Below, piece after piece: positions 1 to 9,301 of a DNA stretch of 64,000 nucleotides (the stretch's first letter is position 1; each line of letters begins with the position of its first letter). Below the pieces are notes generated by a model that ran no database searches, was not told the DNA's origin, and was given only the letters and a program-made list of their open reading frames with translations. The stretch comes from Flavobacterium sp. BFFFF1 (GTDB lineage: Bacteria; Bacteroidota; Bacteroidia; Flavobacteriales; Flavobacteriaceae), in the NCBI RefSeq assembly GCF_002256285.1, contig NZ_NKJE01000003.1, positions 62,001 to 126,000 of the forward strand. The letters run 5' to 3'. Position numbers and translations under genes: made by a program.

Positions 1-174
1 CCTTGGGTTCAATTGTTGCTTAAAACCACTCTCACACATTTCGGAGAACAACGGGAGCAATACACCGGTATTGTCAATGGAGTCAAATGGCAGCGTGATA
101 AACACGCTATTGTAAATATGGTATTTGGAAAGCACATTCTCATTGAAGCGTTCAATTTTCGGAGGCGTATACAT
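1..174 (-). CDS. ppc: Probable phosphoenolpyruvate carboxylase, N-terminal fragment (runs off left edge)
   Basis: Minus-strand ORF open to the edge: MYTPPKIERFNENVLSKYHIYNSVFITLPFDSIDNTGVLLPLFSEMCESGFKQQLNPR..., resembling the N-terminus of flavobacterial PEP carboxylase. From memory, not searched. Confidence 0.5.
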   Translation of the reverse strand, partial: MYTPPKIERFNENVLSKYHIYNSVFITLPFDSIDNTGVLLPLFSEMCESGFKQQLNPR

Positions 175-205
175 CAGCAGGATAATTTTGGTTTAAATTA
201 ATAAA

Positions 206-233
206 AAAACCCCAAGCTTTCACTTGAGGTTTG
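206..233 (-). terminator. Intrinsic terminator downstream of the Lrp-family gene
   Basis: Hairpin CCTCAAG...CTTGGGG followed on the minus strand by a T7 run. Confidence 0.6.
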
Positions 234-253
234 AATATTTTATAAAGATCCGA

Positions 254-733
254 TTACATGTTTTTGAAAATCGTATGCATCAGGCGCTTTTTGTCGTTGA
301 TGCTTTCTTCGAGCGAAATCATCGTTTCAGTCCTGTACACCCCTTCGATATCGTCAATCATGAAGATTACATCCTTAGCGTGTTTGGTATCTTTCGCTCT
401 TATTTTACAAAAGATATTGAATTTCCCGGTAGTCACATGAGCCACGGTAACGAACGGGATATCGTTGATGCGTTCCAGCACAAATTTAGTTTGAGAAGTA
501 TTATTCAAAAATACACCAACGTAGGCGATGAAAGAATAACCCAGTTTTTCGTAATCCAACGTAAGTGAAGAACCCATAATGATTCCGGCATCCTCCATCT
601 TTTTTACCCTGACATGCACCGTTCCGGCCGAGATCAGTAGTTTCTTTGCGATATCCGTAAACGGAACCCTGGTATTGTCTATCAGCATATCCAGAATCTG
701 ATGATCTACTTCATCTAAGCGAAATTTACTCAT
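254..733 (-). CDS. Lrp/AsnC family transcriptional regulator
   Basis: N-terminal HTH (LDEVDHQILDMLIDNTRVPFTDIAKKLLISAGTVHVRVKKMEDAGII) and C-terminal RAM-like domain. Confidence 0.93.
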   Translation of the reverse strand: MSKFRLDEVDHQILDMLIDNTRVPFTDIAKKLLISAGTVHVRVKKMEDAGIIMGSSLTLDYEKLGYSFIAYVGVFLNNTSQTKFVLERINDIPFVTVAHVTTGKFNIFCKIRAKDTKHAKDVIFMIDDIEGVYRTETMISLEESINDKKRLMHTIFKNM

Positions 734-780
734 ATTGTTGTTTGTTTTATGGTTATAGTTACAATAAAAGAAAAAACCAA

Positions 781-1962
781 TTACGCCCGTGTGACGAGTT
801 TTCCATTCAGAAATTCTAACCCACTATTCAGAAAAAAGTCGGCTTTCTGATCTGGTTTTGGAACACCACCATATAAATCTGAATATCTAGCAAAGCCTCC
901 ATCAAATTCATGATGCCCAAAACAATCATGTAAATCGCCTATTTTCACAATAAAAGCGTTAAAATTAATGGTATTGTTCACTAATTCTTCCCTGTACTGT
1001 GCCGCAAAATTGGTGATTATTTCTGAACTATCATAATTTATTTTGATGTTTTTATAAACAAAATCGAAAAAATTCGGATTATTTTGCGGAATATTCACAT
1101 AATATTCGATTTCGTTATCAACTATAACGTTTTCGTAGATCGCTGTGAATCCTGACAATAATGCAATAAATATGTATTTTCGCGTAATTTCGCGGTTATA
1201 GTCTCCTGCATAATGTCCTGCCTCAAAAAGAATGGTGGGCGTTCCCAAAAACTGAAAAGTGTCACCCACACAATTGATGTTAAAGGAGTCGTCGAATCGC
1301 CCAACCTGCCCTGGAATATGTAACTGCAGTACGGCATTCATGCCATTAATAACCCGGATCGCTTTACGCCTGACTTCATTGTGATGTCGCTCCACGTTGA
1401 ACGCTGGTGCCAGAAATGAAACCGTGGCAGGCTTTCCGGTATCCGCTACCCCAAAAATGGTGCGCTGGTCGTGCATGTTGTAGCAATAATCTGGCTTAAA
1501 ATCATCATATACCTTACGCAACACCATACTTTCAGGCTGTGTTTGATCCTGCGCATCGCGATTCAGGTCGATTTCGTTGGCATTTACCCGCGTGTACGCC
1601 CGGGCGCCATCAGGGTTCAATATCGGAATAAACTGAAAGGTAAAAAAGGAAAGGAGCTTTTGCTGCTCCGGCGAGTCAGTGACCAGGAAATTAAACAAGT
1701 CAAAAAGTGCTTTTGTGGTCGTGCTTTCATTGCCATGCATTTGCGACCACACGAGGATTTTAGTTTTCCCGCTACCCATCTTCAAGCCGTAAATATTTTG
1801 CCGTAAAACCGATTTTCCTAAAATCGTCAGTTCCCCAAAAGAGTCCAATCGCGTCAAAAGCGGCTCAACATGCTGCAATGAAATGTACCTCCCGAAGAGT
1901 TCATTCGCTTTAATCTCTTCATAAATTTTTTCGTAATCCATATCCTGAAATTGCATCAACAA
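781..1962 (-). CDS. M14 family zinc carboxypeptidase
   Basis: Motifs HGNEST, LNPDGARAYTRVNANEIDLNRD, NMHDQRTIFG. Start may be internal (MDYEKIYEE). Confidence 0.85.
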   Translation of the reverse strand: MLMQFQDMDYEKIYEEIKANELFGRYISLQHVEPLLTRLDSFGELTILGKSVLRQNIYGLKMGSGKTKILVWSQMHGNESTTTKALFDLFNFLVTDSPEQQKLLSFFTFQFIPILNPDGARAYTRVNANEIDLNRDAQDQTQPESMVLRKVYDDFKPDYCYNMHDQRTIFGVADTGKPATVSFLAPAFNVERHHNEVRRKAIRVINGMNAVLQLHIPGQVGRFDDSFNINCVGDTFQFLGTPTILFEAGHYAGDYNREITRKYIFIALLSGFTAIYENVIVDNEIEYYVNIPQNNPNFFDFVYKNIKINYDSSEIITNFAAQYREELVNNTINFNAFIVKIGDLHDCFGHHEFDGGFARYSDLYGGVPKPDQKADFFLNSGLEFLNGKLVTRA

Positions 1963-2231
1963 ATGTAAACTTATTTGCTTTTACAAATGTAAATATCAAT
2001 TGCGTTTTACAATGTTTATCACTGTAAACACGTTCTTTCCGCATCTGTCTGACAAAATTTATAAATAAATATATATGTACACATATTACACAAAATCAAT
2101 ATTTTAAAACCAATTATATAAATTTAAAAAACATCATAAATTGATCCGTATTCAAGGTTTTACAATTGTAATCATCCCTGCTGTTTTTCTTTTATTTACA
2201 TTTGTAACACCAACTTAATTTACAATGTTAA
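1956..2231. promoter_or_regulatory. Divergent intergenic region with repeated TTACA-N2-TGTAA dyads (candidate XRE operators)
   Basis: Exact dyads TTTACAAATGTAAA (1980-1993), TTACAATTGTAA (2160-2171), TTACATTTGTAA (2196-2207), plus partial sites near 1960, 2006, 2023 and 2220. Confidence 0.6.
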
Positions 2232-2614
2232 CTACCGCCGATTTTATCAAAAGACTCGAACAACTGATGGAACATTACGAACTCAACGCCTCCCTGTTTG
2301 CCGACAAGATTGGTGTACAGCGCTCCGGTATCTCCCACCTACTGTCCGGACGAAATAAACCCAGCCTCGATTTTGTAATGAAAATTTCAGAGGAATTTCC
2401 CGAAGTAAATTTGTATTGGTTGCTCAAGGGTGAAGGGACATTTCTAAACACAGCGGGAACCGAGTTCGAAGTGAGTCACAATACCACCACCGAACCAAAG
2501 CACACCAAGTCCCCCACCCTTCCGATTTCCCGAAATACAGCCATTGAGAAGATTGTAATTTTTTACCAAGATGGTAGTTTTAGCGATTACCAACCGCTTG
2601 CTGAAAAGCCCTGA
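2225..2614 (+). CDS. XRE-family HTH transcriptional regulator
   Basis: HTH: FADKIGVQRSGISHLLSGRNKPSLDFVMKISEEFPEVNLYWLLKGEG. Confidence 0.88.
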   Translation: MLTTADFIKRLEQLMEHYELNASLFADKIGVQRSGISHLLSGRNKPSLDFVMKISEEFPEVNLYWLLKGEGTFLNTAGTEFEVSHNTTTEPKHTKSPTLPISRNTAIEKIVIFYQDGSFSDYQPLAEKP

Positions 2615-2624
2615 AATAAGAAAA

Positions 2625-2648
2625 CCCCGTTTTTGGGAAAACGGGGCT
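2625..2648 (+). terminator. Hairpin terminator after XRE gene
   Basis: CCCCGTTTTTGGGAAAACGGGG stem-loop. Confidence 0.55.
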
Positions 2649-2787
2649 TTCAAAACCAATAAAACAAACACAAACTCCACGGCAGCAAAACTGCCTATTT
2701 TTTTATTCTCAGTATTTGGGGGCAAAAAGGATCAGCATCTCAGCAACCTTTATACACTCATTTACGATACAAAAAAGGGTTTGGTTT

Positions 2788-3357
2788 TCATTTGGATGTT
2801 TTTTTTTGATATCCAAAGCTTTTTTCGGGGAATTTACCTGTAACTCCTTCAAAATAAGCAATTAAAATTTTCATATCGGTATCGAAATTTCCTGTGGGAT
2901 AAAACGCCGGATAGAGGACAACCTGCCTTTTCCCGTAATCAAACGCGATGGGAATGATCGGAACTCCCGCTTTGAGCGCAATGAAATAAAATCCTGACCG
3001 GAGTTCGCCAACCCACTTCCGCGTGCCTTCCGGAGAAATGGCCATCCGGAACACCTCACGTTCCCGAAAAGTTTCCGCAATTGCATCAACGGTATTGCGC
3101 CCGCCACTGCGGTCCAGGGGTGCACCACCCATCCAACGGAAAAAGCCACCCAAAGGAACCCGAAACAGCTCCTGCTTCCCTACCCAGTGCATGTCGAGCC
3201 CCACAATTCCCCTCGTAAACAATCCAATAAAGAAATCAATCCACGACGTGTGTGGCAGTACCATCAGTACCGACTTCCGGATACGCGCGTCCATCGTACC
3301 AGTAATACGCCAGCCCATCAGCCTGAAAAAAATAAATTTGTAGATGATTCGCTTCAT
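2788..3357 (-). CDS. 1-acyl-sn-glycerol-3-phosphate acyltransferase family (PlsC-like)
   Basis: LPHTSWIDFFIG (HX4D-type) and SPEGTRKW motifs. Confidence 0.85.
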   Translation of the reverse strand: MKRIIYKFIFFRLMGWRITGTMDARIRKSVLMVLPHTSWIDFFIGLFTRGIVGLDMHWVGKQELFRVPLGGFFRWMGGAPLDRSGGRNTVDAIAETFREREVFRMAISPEGTRKWVGELRSGFYFIALKAGVPIIPIAFDYGKRQVVLYPAFYPTGNFDTDMKILIAYFEGVTGKFPEKSFGYQKKTSK

Positions 3358-3418
3358 TCGCCTTCAATATTTTGGTAAAAATAATATTATTGGCTTATTT
3401 TGAGCAAAATTCAACACT

Positions 3419-4081
3419 ATGGTTCGCAGGCTGCTCAGTTACCTTATCCCGATGAACGTCGCGAGCAGGAAATCCACATGGAGCAAAAACCTTGAAATTA
3501 CCTGGAACAACGGCCAGCTCGTGATGGATTCCAAAAACACAAACTACTCCTATGGCAGCCTCCAGCGCATCCTCCGCAAAGGCCTTCAATCGATCGGGTA
3601 TAAGGAAATCTGCACCATGGAACACATCCTCGTGCTCGGCGTGGCCGGCGGAAGTGTCATCAAGACATTGGTTGATGAAGTAAAGTTCAAAGGAAAAATC
3701 ACCGGTGTCGACATCGATGCACAGGTCATCGCGATGGCAAACGAATATTTTAAGCTGAACGAAATCCCAAACCTGGACATTATTATTGACGATGCGTTCG
3801 AGTTTGTACTTAAAACCAAACACAAATACAACCTCATCATCATCGACATCTTCCAGGACACTACGATGCCGAACTTCCTGTTTGAGGCATTCTTTTCCAA
3901 AAGACTGCATTTCCTGCTTGAGGATCGCGGCATCCTGTTATTCAACACCATGCTGCTCAGCGCTAAAGACAACCTGCGCAACCAGCAATACATCAAAGAG
4001 GTTCAGCCGCTGGGATTTGATATCCAACTGATCCCAAGGGTCGAGGAACACAATGAGTTGATTATTGCAAGGAAGGGTTGA
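3419..4081 (+). CDS. Spermidine synthase-like SAM-dependent methyltransferase
   Basis: VLGVAGGSVIKTL, VDIDAQVIAMANEYF, IIDIFQD motifs. Confidence 0.8.
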   Translation: MVRRLLSYLIPMNVASRKSTWSKNLEITWNNGQLVMDSKNTNYSYGSLQRILRKGLQSIGYKEICTMEHILVLGVAGGSVIKTLVDEVKFKGKITGVDIDAQVIAMANEYFKLNEIPNLDIIIDDAFEFVLKTKHKYNLIIIDIFQDTTMPNFLFEAFFSKRLHFLLEDRGILLFNTMLLSAKDNLRNQQYIKEVQPLGFDIQLIPRVEEHNELIIARKG

Positions 4082-4144
4082 GAATTACGAATTGGGAATT
4101 AGGAATTACGAATTGAGGCACAGGAACTCATAATTTATCATAAT

Positions 4145-4882
4145 TCATAATTTGTAACTCATAATTGTACGTGCTTTGTCCAAATCTTCCGGCGTGTCAA
4201 TCCCAATCCCGGCGTGTGTGGTTTCGACCATTTTTATTTTCTTCCCGAATTCAAGATAGCGCAGTTGCTCCAGCTTCTCCGACGCCTCCAGCGATTGCAT
4301 CGGAAGGCGGTAGAAGTCCAGCAAGGCCTGTTTGCGGAAGGCATAAATCCCAATATGGCGGAAATAACGCACCCCGACGTTCTTTTCCCTGGGATACGGA
4401 ATCACAGAACGGGAAAAGTACAACGCAAAGCCATTCTGATCCACGACTACTTTTACAACGTTTGGGTTGTTGATATCCACTTCGGCGGTAATCTGGCACA
4501 TCAATGAGCCAAGATCAACCTGCTGGGCCGTATCAGCCTTAAACACCTGAATCAGCTTCGCCAACGGCTCCGAATCGATAAAAGGCTCATCGCCCTGCAC
4601 ATTGACCACGACATCCACATCAAGGTGCTCCACGGCCTCAGCAATGCGGTCGCTGCCCGACTCGTGTTCCTTCATACTCATAATCGCCTTACCCCCGCTG
4701 ACGGTGACCGCGTCGTAAATGATCACAGAATCAGTCACGACAAATACCTCATCGAACAAACCTGTAGCCACTGCCGCCTCATAGGTTCGCAGGATCACGG
4801 GCTTCCCGCTAAGGTCCTGCATCAGTTTGGCAGGAAAACGGGTGGAGGCATAACGGGCGGGAATGACGGCTATAATTTTCAT
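4145..4882 (-). CDS. kdsB: 3-deoxy-manno-octulosonate cytidylyltransferase
   Basis: [30 protein letters not shown]..., [10 protein letters not shown]; start chosen at [11 protein letters not shown]. Confidence 0.95.
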   Translation of the reverse strand: MKIIAVIPARYASTRFPAKLMQDLSGKPVILRTYEAAVATGLFDEVFVVTDSVIIYDAVTVSGGKAIMSMKEHESGSDRIAEAVEHLDVDVVVNVQGDEPFIDSEPLAKLIQVFKADTAQQVDLGSLMCQITAEVDINNPNVVKVVVDQNGFALYFSRSVIPYPREKNVGVRYFRHIGIYAFRKQALLDFYRLPMQSLEASEKLEQLRYLEFGKKIKMVETTHAGIGIDTPEDLDKARTIMSYKL

Positions 4883-5062
4883 GGGCGGAATTGGAATTTG
4901 GATGCTAAGATAAGGGTTTTTGTTTATTGGGTGGCAGGGTTGTAAAGTGGCAAAGTAGCAAAGTCGCAAAGTTAGATAGTGGCTGAGTATTCATAATCCG
5001 GTCGCTTCGCATACTAAACTATCACAAACTTCGTTCGTAAACCTAACCAATACCAATTAAAT

Positions 5063-5452
5063 ATGAAACACAAAAAACTACTACTCGCCCTTTTTGCCAC
5101 CACGCTTTTCTATGCCCATGCACAGGCACAAAAGGAAAATAAGGACAAGATCGTGGGTTGCTGGAAACTCGTCAAAATGGAGTTTGAAGACCCCAATGAC
5201 CCCGGCAAAGAAGATGCAGATGCTGCCATCAACAGCGTCGTATGCCTGAAGAAAGACGGGAAATTTGAAACCAATGCACAACAACGCAAAGTACAGGGCG
5301 TTTACGCCATTTCAGCGGACGGGAAGACCATGACGCAAAGCATGGAAGGCATGGATGGTGGCGAAGACGGCGAAATCCTGCTTCTGACCGATACAAATCT
5401 CGACATCAGCGCGGCCGGTGCCATTCTGCACATGGTTCGGATCAAGGAATAA
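5063..5452 (+). CDS. Lipocalin-like secreted hypothetical protein
   Basis: Signal peptide; IVGCWKLVKMEF...DGKFETNAQQRKVQGVYAIS resembles lipocalin-like domains. Confidence 0.6.
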   Translation: MKHKKLLLALFATTLFYAHAQAQKENKDKIVGCWKLVKMEFEDPNDPGKEDADAAINSVVCLKKDGKFETNAQQRKVQGVYAISADGKTMTQSMEGMDGGEDGEILLLTDTNLDISAAGAILHMVRIKE

Positions 5453-5484
5453 ATCGGTGTCCAACATCAGTTGGCACGACATAA

Positions 5485-5528
5485 AAAGGCCAATAGCATT
5501 TCCGTCCGTGGAAGTCCTATTGGCCTTT
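5485..5528. terminator. Hairpin with 12-bp perfect stem between convergent genes
   Basis: AAAGGCCAATAG ... CTATTGGCCTTT, 20-nt loop. Confidence 0.6.
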
Positions 5529-5571
5529 GCTTTTTATCCAAAATGGCCCGCAATCCTGCGCGCAGTATCTG

Positions 5572-6057
5572 CTATTCCAACCCATACCTGCGCACCAGCC
5601 GATCGATTTTCTCCGAGGGTTTGTCGCGGCCTGCCGACAGTACCGCGGCGGTCACCAGCGCTCCCACGACGTAATAACCCACCGTCAGCGCCTTCACCGT
5701 GTTGTTCCTGGCAACGGGTTGGTCATGCAGCCCCATCTTTTCAGGAAGCACCACCGCGCCCACACCAGCCACCACGCCCAGTGTAATGGCCCGCGCCCAG
5801 TAATGTTCAGGCTGTCCGGCGCCAATGAGGCTGTAATAGGCCGCATTCGACAGGATGTCACCGCCCAGCGTTGCGCCATAAAGGGTGTCTTTGTCTTTGA
5901 TTTTATCGATTCCCATCTGCTCAAGCCCCTCCTGTAGCGCTTCTTCGCCCAACAGGTCGATCCGCGGCGTGTTGTGCAGGTGCTTTAGCGACTCATGCAG
6001 TACATTCAGCGCGACGGCTCCAGCCAGCCCTGCCAACGTGTTTTTTATTGTTCCCAT
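5572..6057 (-). CDS. Hypothetical membrane protein
   Basis: ORF with hydrophobic, Ala/Gly-rich segments; start taken at MGTIKNTLAGLAG. Confidence 0.6.
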   Translation of the reverse strand: MGTIKNTLAGLAGAVALNVLHESLKHLHNTPRIDLLGEEALQEGLEQMGIDKIKDKDTLYGATLGGDILSNAAYYSLIGAGQPEHYWARAITLGVVAGVGAVVLPEKMGLHDQPVARNNTVKALTVGYYVVGALVTAAVLSAGRDKPSEKIDRLVRRYGLE

Positions 6058-6389
6058 AATGATACTCTTCTTTAGATTCCGAGGACGGAACACGAAATTC
6101 CGTTTCACGTAAAACTACGGCAAGGGTACGCCAAAAATTTATGGACTGCCCGTTTAATATTGTGGGATTTACGGGGCAACCCTAATGGTTTCATGTCGCT
6201 TTTGACGGTGAATACTTGGGTTTATACAATCGGCTCATACCGGTGCTGCAATAACATCCGACGCCCTCACAACTCAGTTGCGGCCTTTGGAACTGAATAC
6301 AATGGGCTGGACAAAAAGACGTTATGGAAAAAGCGATTACATTTTACAAGGTGAGGAGCAATTGTGTGAAACCGCTGTTGTGTGCCGTT

Positions 6390-7883
6390 TTATTTCATTT
6401 TGCATTGAATTATCGCAAAGTTTAAAACGCTGTCTTTATTAGCTTTTAAATCTGACGGTGTTTCGAAAACTTGATAATCTGGTAATCTTTTTTTGGAGTA
6501 ATCTTTGTTTAATTCGCCAAAGCACAAGAATGGCATGTCAACTTCAATTCCACTGTAGGGTAACTTGATTTTATAACCTTGCCCAGCACAAATTGTATTG
6601 CAAAAAATATCACCGCCGTTTTCTTCACCTACAAAGTAAATTTTTCTTTGGGATTTTTCTCTGTTTTTGTAGAGTTCACTGACTACTCCATTTGTGGCTG
6701 AAAAAGAACCACCATTTATCAGTACTACAAGATTACCTGTGAAAACATCTTTTGGAACGTTTTTATTTTCTGGCGACATCATTTCTACATACACATCCTT
6801 GATGTAATTGCTACTATCGTCTCTTAAAAACTCTTTTGGATTCGCAATAAATCCTTTGACATCGTCAGACAAATCTATTGTATATTGACTAAATTTAAAT
6901 TCGCTCCCAGGAACTTTTATAATGCCTTTGGATTTAGCAGGAGCACTATTCAAATATGAAAGTAGTATATTGTCATAGCCATCACCTCCGCCTTCATTAT
7001 TTCGAAGATCGAGTATAACATTCTGGATACCGTTAGATTTGATATCTGTAAACGTGCTGTCTAAAAACTGTTCATATTTCTGTCCAAAATTTTCAATGAA
7101 TCCTTTATAAAAACTGCCAATTTTTAGATAGGCAGTCTTATTCGGAAGACCAAGTTTGTATGCTAGTTGCTTATCATACTGACTGATACTTTTCTTGTTC
7201 TTGGAAGTGTATATATTGTCTATTGCTTTTGGAACAAGTAGTTCTATGTAATAGTCTGTTTTATCATTTTCTAACTGAATTGCAATTCCTTTTTTTTCTG
7301 GATAAAATAAGTTGAACAAATAATTAAAATAGAAATAATTATAGAGGGAATAGTATTTGAATGTCTGATTTATTCCATCCGCCGGAATATATTTTATCAT
7401 CCGCTCAATAAGTTTTTTTGCGCTTAAATTGTTTATACTTTTTACTACCGAGTATCTGGGAAAGAGTTGTTCTTTACTACAATCCTCTTTAATAATTAGT
7501 TGTTTGTTTACAATCAAAAATTCATAGGGCAGATAAAGTTTTGTAGTGTCCAGAACTGCCATTCTGTAATTCACATTACCGTTGTTTGGCAATGATATTC
7601 TTGTATGGCCGTGATTCAAAGTAGTAATTAAATACCGAAGCTTTAAGTAGTAGTTTTCAATGCTGGAATTATTCTCGAAAGTATTTTGAATACTATCACA
7701 TTTTTTACGGAAGGCAGTTTCGGTAATGAAATAGTAGAGTCCCGAATGGCCTTCCTGAAGTCCGCCTTTGAAAATTGCGAACTCCTCATTTTGCTGTTTG
7801 ACGCTCAGAAGCGAAGGCTGTCCATTGACATTTGTAACAGTAGTTAATGGCAAGAAAGAAATTAGAAGTAAAAGCTTCTTCAT
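6390..7883 (-). CDS. S41-family peptidase-like secreted protein
   Basis: Signal peptide; NVILDLRNNEGGGDGYDNILLSYL and LVVLINGGSFSATNGVVSEL (catalytic Ser region) typical of S41. Confidence 0.82.
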   Translation of the reverse strand: MKKLLLLISFLPLTTVTNVNGQPSLLSVKQQNEEFAIFKGGLQEGHSGLYYFITETAFRKKCDSIQNTFENNSSIENYYLKLRYLITTLNHGHTRISLPNNGNVNYRMAVLDTTKLYLPYEFLIVNKQLIIKEDCSKEQLFPRYSVVKSINNLSAKKLIERMIKYIPADGINQTFKYYSLYNYFYFNYLFNLFYPEKKGIAIQLENDKTDYYIELLVPKAIDNIYTSKNKKSISQYDKQLAYKLGLPNKTAYLKIGSFYKGFIENFGQKYEQFLDSTFTDIKSNGIQNVILDLRNNEGGGDGYDNILLSYLNSAPAKSKGIIKVPGSEFKFSQYTIDLSDDVKGFIANPKEFLRDDSSNYIKDVYVEMMSPENKNVPKDVFTGNLVVLINGGSFSATNGVVSELYKNREKSQRKIYFVGEENGGDIFCNTICAGQGYKIKLPYSGIEVDMPFLCFGELNKDYSKKRLPDYQVFETPSDLKANKDSVLNFAIIQCKMK

Positions 7884-7955
7884 GAATTTTAGTTTTTGTA
7901 ATGCAAAGCTTCACTTTATTTTAAAAAAAAGGGTGGCAAACACTAGTTTTTTAGA

Positions 7956-7973
7956 CTCAAATTATGATTTGAG
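7956..7973. repeat. Dispersed near-palindrome CTCAAATTATGATTTGAG
   Basis: Nearly identical to the palindrome at 19504-19520. Confidence 0.5.
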
Positions 7974-8208
7974 ACGAAATTTTTGTGTTTAGATTCCTTC
8001 TATTGTTCCTAAAAATGGCACACAGCTAATTGAAATACGAATATTGCGAAAATGTGTTTAAAAATATCCTAAATATCTAAAATAAGCACATTGATTTGTT
8101 AACAAAATACTAAATATATATTAAAATAGCTAAATTTCTGTTAATGACGTATTGCTAAAAACACTGTTTTAGTAGTTTTATTCTTATTAACAATTAATTT
8201 TTTGATTT

Positions 8209-8694
8209 ATGCCTTTTACAAATTTTGACAGCAGGCACTTCGCTGCCGCAGACAAGACCGCAGTCAATACTGCGCTTGCAACACTTGAAACCGCTTTGGC
8301 TAACAAAGTGGCTAACCTTGACGCTGCCGAGCGCCAGCAGTACGGCAGCGTAAACGAACAGAACAAACTCATCATCAACAAGGTAAAAGATTACCGCGAC
8401 AGCCAGCCTACGTTAAGTAGCCCGGATGTGGATTGGGTAGAGTTTGCAAACGATCATGACACGCGGAACTACCTGCAAACGACCATCCAGAGGCTCCAGA
8501 GCCTGATTGATGGCTTAAGCGGCGCGAAGATCCTTCATGATTACGACAATTACCAGGCTTCGTTAACCGACTATGATTATGCGAAGTACAAATCGGCGAC
8601 GCAGGCTACCGGGTACAATACCAAAGTAAATGAACTATCACAATTCTTTACCGGTGGTGATCCCCGTACCTCTAAGAAAGAAAAAGAAGCCTAA
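8209..8694 (+). CDS. Hypothetical protein
   Basis: 161-aa ORF with good coding character and its own terminator; no family recognised. Confidence 0.75.
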   Translation: MPFTNFDSRHFAAADKTAVNTALATLETALANKVANLDAAERQQYGSVNEQNKLIINKVKDYRDSQPTLSSPDVDWVEFANDHDTRNYLQTTIQRLQSLIDGLSGAKILHDYDNYQASLTDYDYAKYKSATQATGYNTKVNELSQFFTGGDPRTSKKEKEA

Positions 8695-8714
8695 GAGGCT
8701 TTGAGCCACACGAG

Positions 8715-8738
8715 ACCCGGATTATTCCGGGTTTTTTT
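8715..8738 (+). terminator. Intrinsic terminator
   Basis: ACCCGG-ATTATT-CCGGGT followed by a T run. Confidence 0.85.
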
Positions 8739-8745
8739 ATGCCCG

Positions 8746-9003
8746 GACGTGGTTGACCACGTCCTGAACTCCGTCAATCGGGTTATACAACGTGGTACAC
8801 CAGGTTCCGGACGTGGTAAACCACGTCATATCATGTGGTAAACGGGTTAAATGACGTGGTGTACCCCGTTACACGACGGGGTAAATGGGGCAAAAGATTT
8901 GGTCGACCACGTATGACAACGGGGTTAACGGAGTAAACGACGTGGTAGACCACGTTGTCGGACGGGGTTTCAGGGCGTCGGGATCTCATCAACCGGGTCG
9001 TGG
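8746..9003. repeat. 43-bp tandem array of degenerate dyads, consensus GACGTGGTNNACCACGTC, alternating 21/22-bp spacing
   Basis: Half-units start at 8746, 8767, 8789, 8810, 8832, 8853, 8875, 8896, 8918, 8939, 8961, 8982. Units at 8746 and 8810 have perfect 8-bp arms. Decays into weaker similarity beyond about 9003. Confidence 0.85.
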
Positions 9004-9301
9004 GCGGGGCATATGGGCTTGCGAATGGTACATGTGGGGTGATGGACGTTGCCGTTGGCGTAATTGGGTTCGTCACCGGGAATGGGCTCCCGATAGCCGA
9101 TGTCCCGCACCCTACCGATGGAATGAAGCCAATGCCATTTGGGTGGACACGATCAAACCGCCCCATCCCGAAACACATCATTTTTTGATCACGCCATTTG
9201 ATATTATAAAAAAGAAGTATCTTTAAAACGGTTTACATTGCGGTTGAACCGACCGGCTTTTGTAACGCAAAAAATAGCATAAACACAAACCTCAACAACC
9301 G

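Noticed and set aside
3395-3910. 171-aa antisense ORF over the spermidine synthase-like gene
   Set aside because: Mirror of a well-supported coding frame; no recognisable domain.
6120-6389. Possible decayed gene or structured RNA in the gap before the S41 peptidase
   Set aside because: Two competing frames give plausible short peptides, but neither has a domain and no strong hairpin or known riboswitch motif was seen.
6390-7883. S41 gene as recent horizontal acquisition based on AT-richness
   Set aside because: It looks more AT-rich than its neighbours by eye, but with no mobility genes or repeats at its ends composition alone is weak evidence.
8746-9003. CRISPR array interpretation of the regular repeats
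   Set aside because: Repeats are about 18 bp, degenerate and dyadic with only 3-4-nt spacers. There are no unique 30-bp spacers and no cas genes in the window.
8831-9226. ORFs 8831..9181 (-), 8885..9226 (+) and 8955..9188 (+) across the dyad array
   Set aside because: They follow from the GC-rich repeat composition. The 43-bp period shifts frame each repeat and the translations show no domain-like or repeated protein pattern.
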